Program-made: the position numbers and the translations under genes
The notes under the pieces: model-generated
Told to the model about the DNA's origin: nothing
Database searches by the model: none
Seen by the model: only the letters and a program-made list of their open reading frames with translations
Origin: Halapricum desulfuricans
GTDB taxonomy: Archaea > Halobacteriota > Halobacteria > Halobacteriales > Haloarculaceae
Length of the DNA: 64,000 nucleotides
NCBI RefSeq assembly: GCF_017094525.1
Contig: NZ_CP064788.1
Span: forward strand, 372,001 to 436,000
Direction of reading: 5' to 3'
Shown: one piece after another, positions 61,985 to 64,000 of the stretch
Layout of the letters: each line of letters opens with the position of its first letter
Position numbering within the stretch: position 1 is the first letter of the stretch

Positions 61985-63394
61985 ATGTTCAACCCGATGC
62001 GTCCAGTGATCGACGCGCAACGGCAAGGAGTCGAGAAGCTGGCCGAGACAGTCGAACTCGCCGGCGTACTCGACGACCGTCTCGAGACGATGCAGGAAGT
62101 CGAAGTCGGCGGGACGCCTGCTGACGTCGTCTACGAGGAGAACAAGCTCGAACTCCTCCACTACGATCCCGAAGCGGCGGGTATCGATGTCCCCGAAGAA
62201 GAGCGCGAGGACGTTCCGATCCTCGTCGTCTACGCGCTCATCAACAAGCCTTACATCCTCGATTTGCAGCCCGATCGGTCGGTCGTCCGGCGGTTGCTCG
62301 AGGCTGGACACGATGTCTACCTGATCGACTGGAACGAACCCTCGCGTCTCGACCAGCATCTGACTCTCGACGACTACGTCAACCGCTACATCGACAACTG
62401 CGTCGACGTCGTGCGCGAGCGCTCCGAACAGGAGCAGATCAACGTCCTCGGCTACTGCATGGGCGGGACGATGAGCACGATGTACACGGCGCTGCACGCC
62501 GAGAAGGTCAACGCCCTCGGGTTGATGGCCACCGGGCTGTACTTCGAGGAGACCGGCGGCGTCCTCGAGCGCTGGGGCGACGAGGAGTACTACGACCCCT
62601 CGACCGTGATCGAGGCGTTCGGCAACGTCCCGGCGGAGTTCCTCGACGAGGGGTTCGCGCTGATGGACCCCGTCCAGAACTACGTTACGAAGTACGTCCA
62701 GTTCTTCGAGAACCTCGACAACGAGGCGTTCGTCAAGAACTTCAGCCGGATGGAGCAGTGGCTCGAAGAAGGGGTCGACGTCGCCGGCGCGACCTACGAG
62801 CAGTTCCTTGAGGACATCTATCAGGGTAACAAGCTCTACAACAACGAGCTCGAACTCGACGGCACGCACGTCGACATCGAGAACATCGACATGCCCGTCC
62901 TCCAGATCCTGGGCGAATACGATCACCTCGTCCCGCCGTCGGCGAGCAAGCCGTTCAACGACGTGATTCCGAGCGAGGACACCCGCATCATCGAGTACTC
63001 GACGGGACACGTCGGCCTCGCCGTCTCCTCGAGCACCCACGAGGACGTCTGGCCCGAGGTCGCCGACTGGTTCATCGAGCGCTCCCGCGAGCAGGAAGCC
63101 GTGGAAACCGCGGCTGGGGAAGAGAATGCAGACGAGACGGCCGACGAGGCGGCTGCAGACGAAACGACCGACGAGGTAACTGCAGACGAAACGACTGCCG
63201 AGGAGAGTGCAGACGGGGCGGCTGGCTCCGACGTCGAGACTGTCGAGGGCATCGGCCCGACCTACGCCGACCGTCTTCGCGCGGCCGGCATCGAGACCGT
63301 CGGAGACCTGGCTGGATCGGATCCCGAGGCGGTCGCCGAGGCCGCCGACGCGCCGCTCGGTCGCGTCGAAGACTGGTTCGAACAGGTCGCCTGA
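61985..63394 (+). CDS. phaC: poly(3-hydroxyalkanoate) synthase catalytic subunit PhaC
   Basis: A class III PHA synthase of 469 residues that polymerises 3-hydroxyacyl-CoA on granules. The lipase-like box is GYCMGG with nucleophile C158, Asp D313 in GEYDHLVPP and His H342 in STGHVGLAV. Residues ~371-415 form an Ala/Asp/Glu/Thr-rich linker with ADET repeats. Residues ~416-469 form a helix-hairpin-helix domain ([23 protein letters not shown]) not needed for the alpha/beta-hydrolase core. The ATG at 61985 lies 5 nt after the phaE stop; an in-frame GTG at 61976 overlaps it. Confidence 0.93.
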   Translation: MFNPMRPVIDAQRQGVEKLAETVELAGVLDDRLETMQEVEVGGTPADVVYEENKLELLHYDPEAAGIDVPEEEREDVPILVVYALINKPYILDLQPDRSVVRRLLEAGHDVYLIDWNEPSRLDQHLTLDDYVNRYIDNCVDVVRERSEQEQINVLGYCMGGTMSTMYTALHAEKVNALGLMATGLYFEETGGVLERWGDEEYYDPSTVIEAFGNVPAEFLDEGFALMDPVQNYVTKYVQFFENLDNEAFVKNFSRMEQWLEEGVDVAGATYEQFLEDIYQGNKLYNNELELDGTHVDIENIDMPVLQILGEYDHLVPPSASKPFNDVIPSEDTRIIEYSTGHVGLAVSSSTHEDVWPEVADWFIERSREQEAVETAAGEENADETADEAAADETTDEVTADETTAEESADGAAGSDVETVEGIGPTYADRLRAAGIETVGDLAGSDPEAVAEAADAPLGRVEDWFEQVA

Positions 63395-63468
63395 TCCGGG
63401 CCGTCTTCTACACGTCTCGTTGCTACCGAGTCGGAACCGTGAAGGTACCGACAGGAGAGTGCAAAACC

Positions 63469-63750
63469 ATGAGTCCGACTGTCCACGAGGTTCGGAACGC
63501 GATTCGAGTAGCGACAGGTCGCTTCGAACGGGAGGTCGAGGCGTCGTTCACGAAGGAGGAGTTGCAGGCGATCTGTCAGGCGCTCGAGATAGGTACCGGG
63601 ACGGAGCGGCCGTCGACAACGCGTATGCGCCGACTGATTCGAGCGCAGGTCGGCATCGCGGAGTCGCCGGAGACAGCGGACGACTCCACGTTCCGAAAGG
63701 CCGACCTCCAAGCGATTGCGGCGGCGATCGGGGCGTCGTTCGAATCGTAG
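63469..63750 (+). CDS. small two-repeat helical protein downstream of phaC
   Basis: A 93-residue protein starting MSPTVHEVRNAIRVATGR. Two similar halves are visible: SFTKEELQAICQALEIG and TFRKADLQAIAAAIGAS, each an F-x-K-x2-L-Q-A-I helix followed by a small-residue turn. The start at the ATG 63469 is preferred over the upstream GTG (63439). It follows phaC by 75 nt and may belong to the PHA cluster, but I do not recognise a family. Confidence 0.65.
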   Translation: MSPTVHEVRNAIRVATGRFEREVEASFTKEELQAICQALEIGTGTERPSTTRMRRLIRAQVGIAESPETADDSTFRKADLQAIAAAIGASFES

Positions 63751-64000
63751 CCGCCAGTTGCCCGAGCAGTTTACCTGCTATGATTCCCGATCCGATACTC
63801 TCGAAGGAGCGGATTTCCTGCCGACCGACTTGCGCCGTGTCCGCAACCGTTTTTCCACCTACGTTCCGTTCTTTGTCAGAATCGGCGGTAGATGCAATCG
63901 GTTGGCCGATCCTAGACAGCTGGTGTATCTCCCTGCGGAGCCATGTTGAGATAACCCGACTGGAGTCGTGAGGGGTTAGACTTTCTACTCGCCTGTCGTG
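63751..64000. other. window end without recognised gene
   Basis: I see no convincing coding sequence, tRNA or repeat in these last 250 nt. GTTTACCTGCTATGATTCC near 63769 is slightly AT-rich and might belong to a promoter of a gene outside the window. Confidence 0.4.

Noticed and set aside
1-64000. CRISPR array or cas genes
   Set aside because: No set of short direct repeats with regular unique spacers was seen on either strand; the repeats present are palindromic single elements or tRNA-derived units, and no cas-like protein was recognised.

Overview
The window is chromosomal DNA of an extremely halophilic archaeon (class Halobacteria). The evidence is the high GC content and very acidic proteins, the split archaeal RNA polymerase genes (rpoH, B'', B', A', A''), archaeal uS12/uS7 and aEF-2, PAN, the CdrS-FtsZ2 division operon, leaderless-type TATA spacing (box about 25-30 nt before many start codons), PGF-CTERM and DUF families restricted to haloarchaea, and a class III polyhydroxyalkanoate (PHA) cluster. 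No species can be named from the sequence alone; a PHA-producing Haloarcula/Halomicrobium-like relative is a reasonable guess.

Layout. 0-1.3 kb: a truncated MoxR ATPase remnant, a small zinc-ribbon gene, two copies of an ~80-nt hairpin repeat and tRNA-Tyr. 1.4-6.2 kb: zinc finger protein, CdrL-like and CdrS regulators, ftsZ2, ncsA (tRNA thiolation), purK. 6.3-11.7 kb: two tandem Agl23-like membrane proteins (minus), then ribH and an aspartate-type aminotransferase (plus). 11.8-19.1 kb: a long minus-strand block with a GTP cyclohydrolase III / MDR dehydrogenase / PTPS / methyltransferase operon, a PAP2 phosphatase, a CDP-alcohol phosphatidyltransferase, a small membrane protein and a Gfo/Idh-aldo/keto reductase fusion. 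19.2-21.2 kb: alkaline-phosphatase-like protein and GT4 glycosyltransferase. 21.2-21.7 kb: a scarred tRNA-Asp neighbourhood with an aminotransferase fragment and two extra copies of the tRNA 3' end. 22-35.1 kb: the RNA polymerase / NusA / uS12 / uS7 / aEF-2 block, with two unrelated minus-strand genes inserted. 35.1-39.8 kb: a DUF5787-like gene and an etfBA-fixC-fixX electron-transfer operon. 39.9-48.6 kb: acetyltransferase, nicotinamidase-like hydrolase, two Hvo_1808-type surface proteins, a broken IS1341-type tnpB element, a membrane protein, nicotinate phosphoribosyltransferase and a DUF1684 protein. 48.7-58.5 kb: M28 peptidase, PepF, PAN, UspA, ArgS, TauE/SafE, MIP18-type protein, SDR. 58.5-63.8 kb: pyruvate kinase and the phaR-phaP-phaE-phaC PHA cluster.

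How it fits together. Most of the window is core housekeeping: transcription, translation, division, protein turnover. The accessory signal lies in (i) a family of ~80-nt palindromic elements with matching ends, five copies, mostly just 3' of minus-strand genes, (ii) the pterin-like operon, whose PTPS carries Glu where the catalytic Cys normally lies, (iii) the tRNA-Asp scars, (iv) a tnpB gene interrupted by a 55-nt double hairpin, and (v) palindromes at the promoters of cdrS, the etf operon and the SDR gene. No CRISPR array, rRNA gene, recognisable defence system or complete transposase/integrase module was found.
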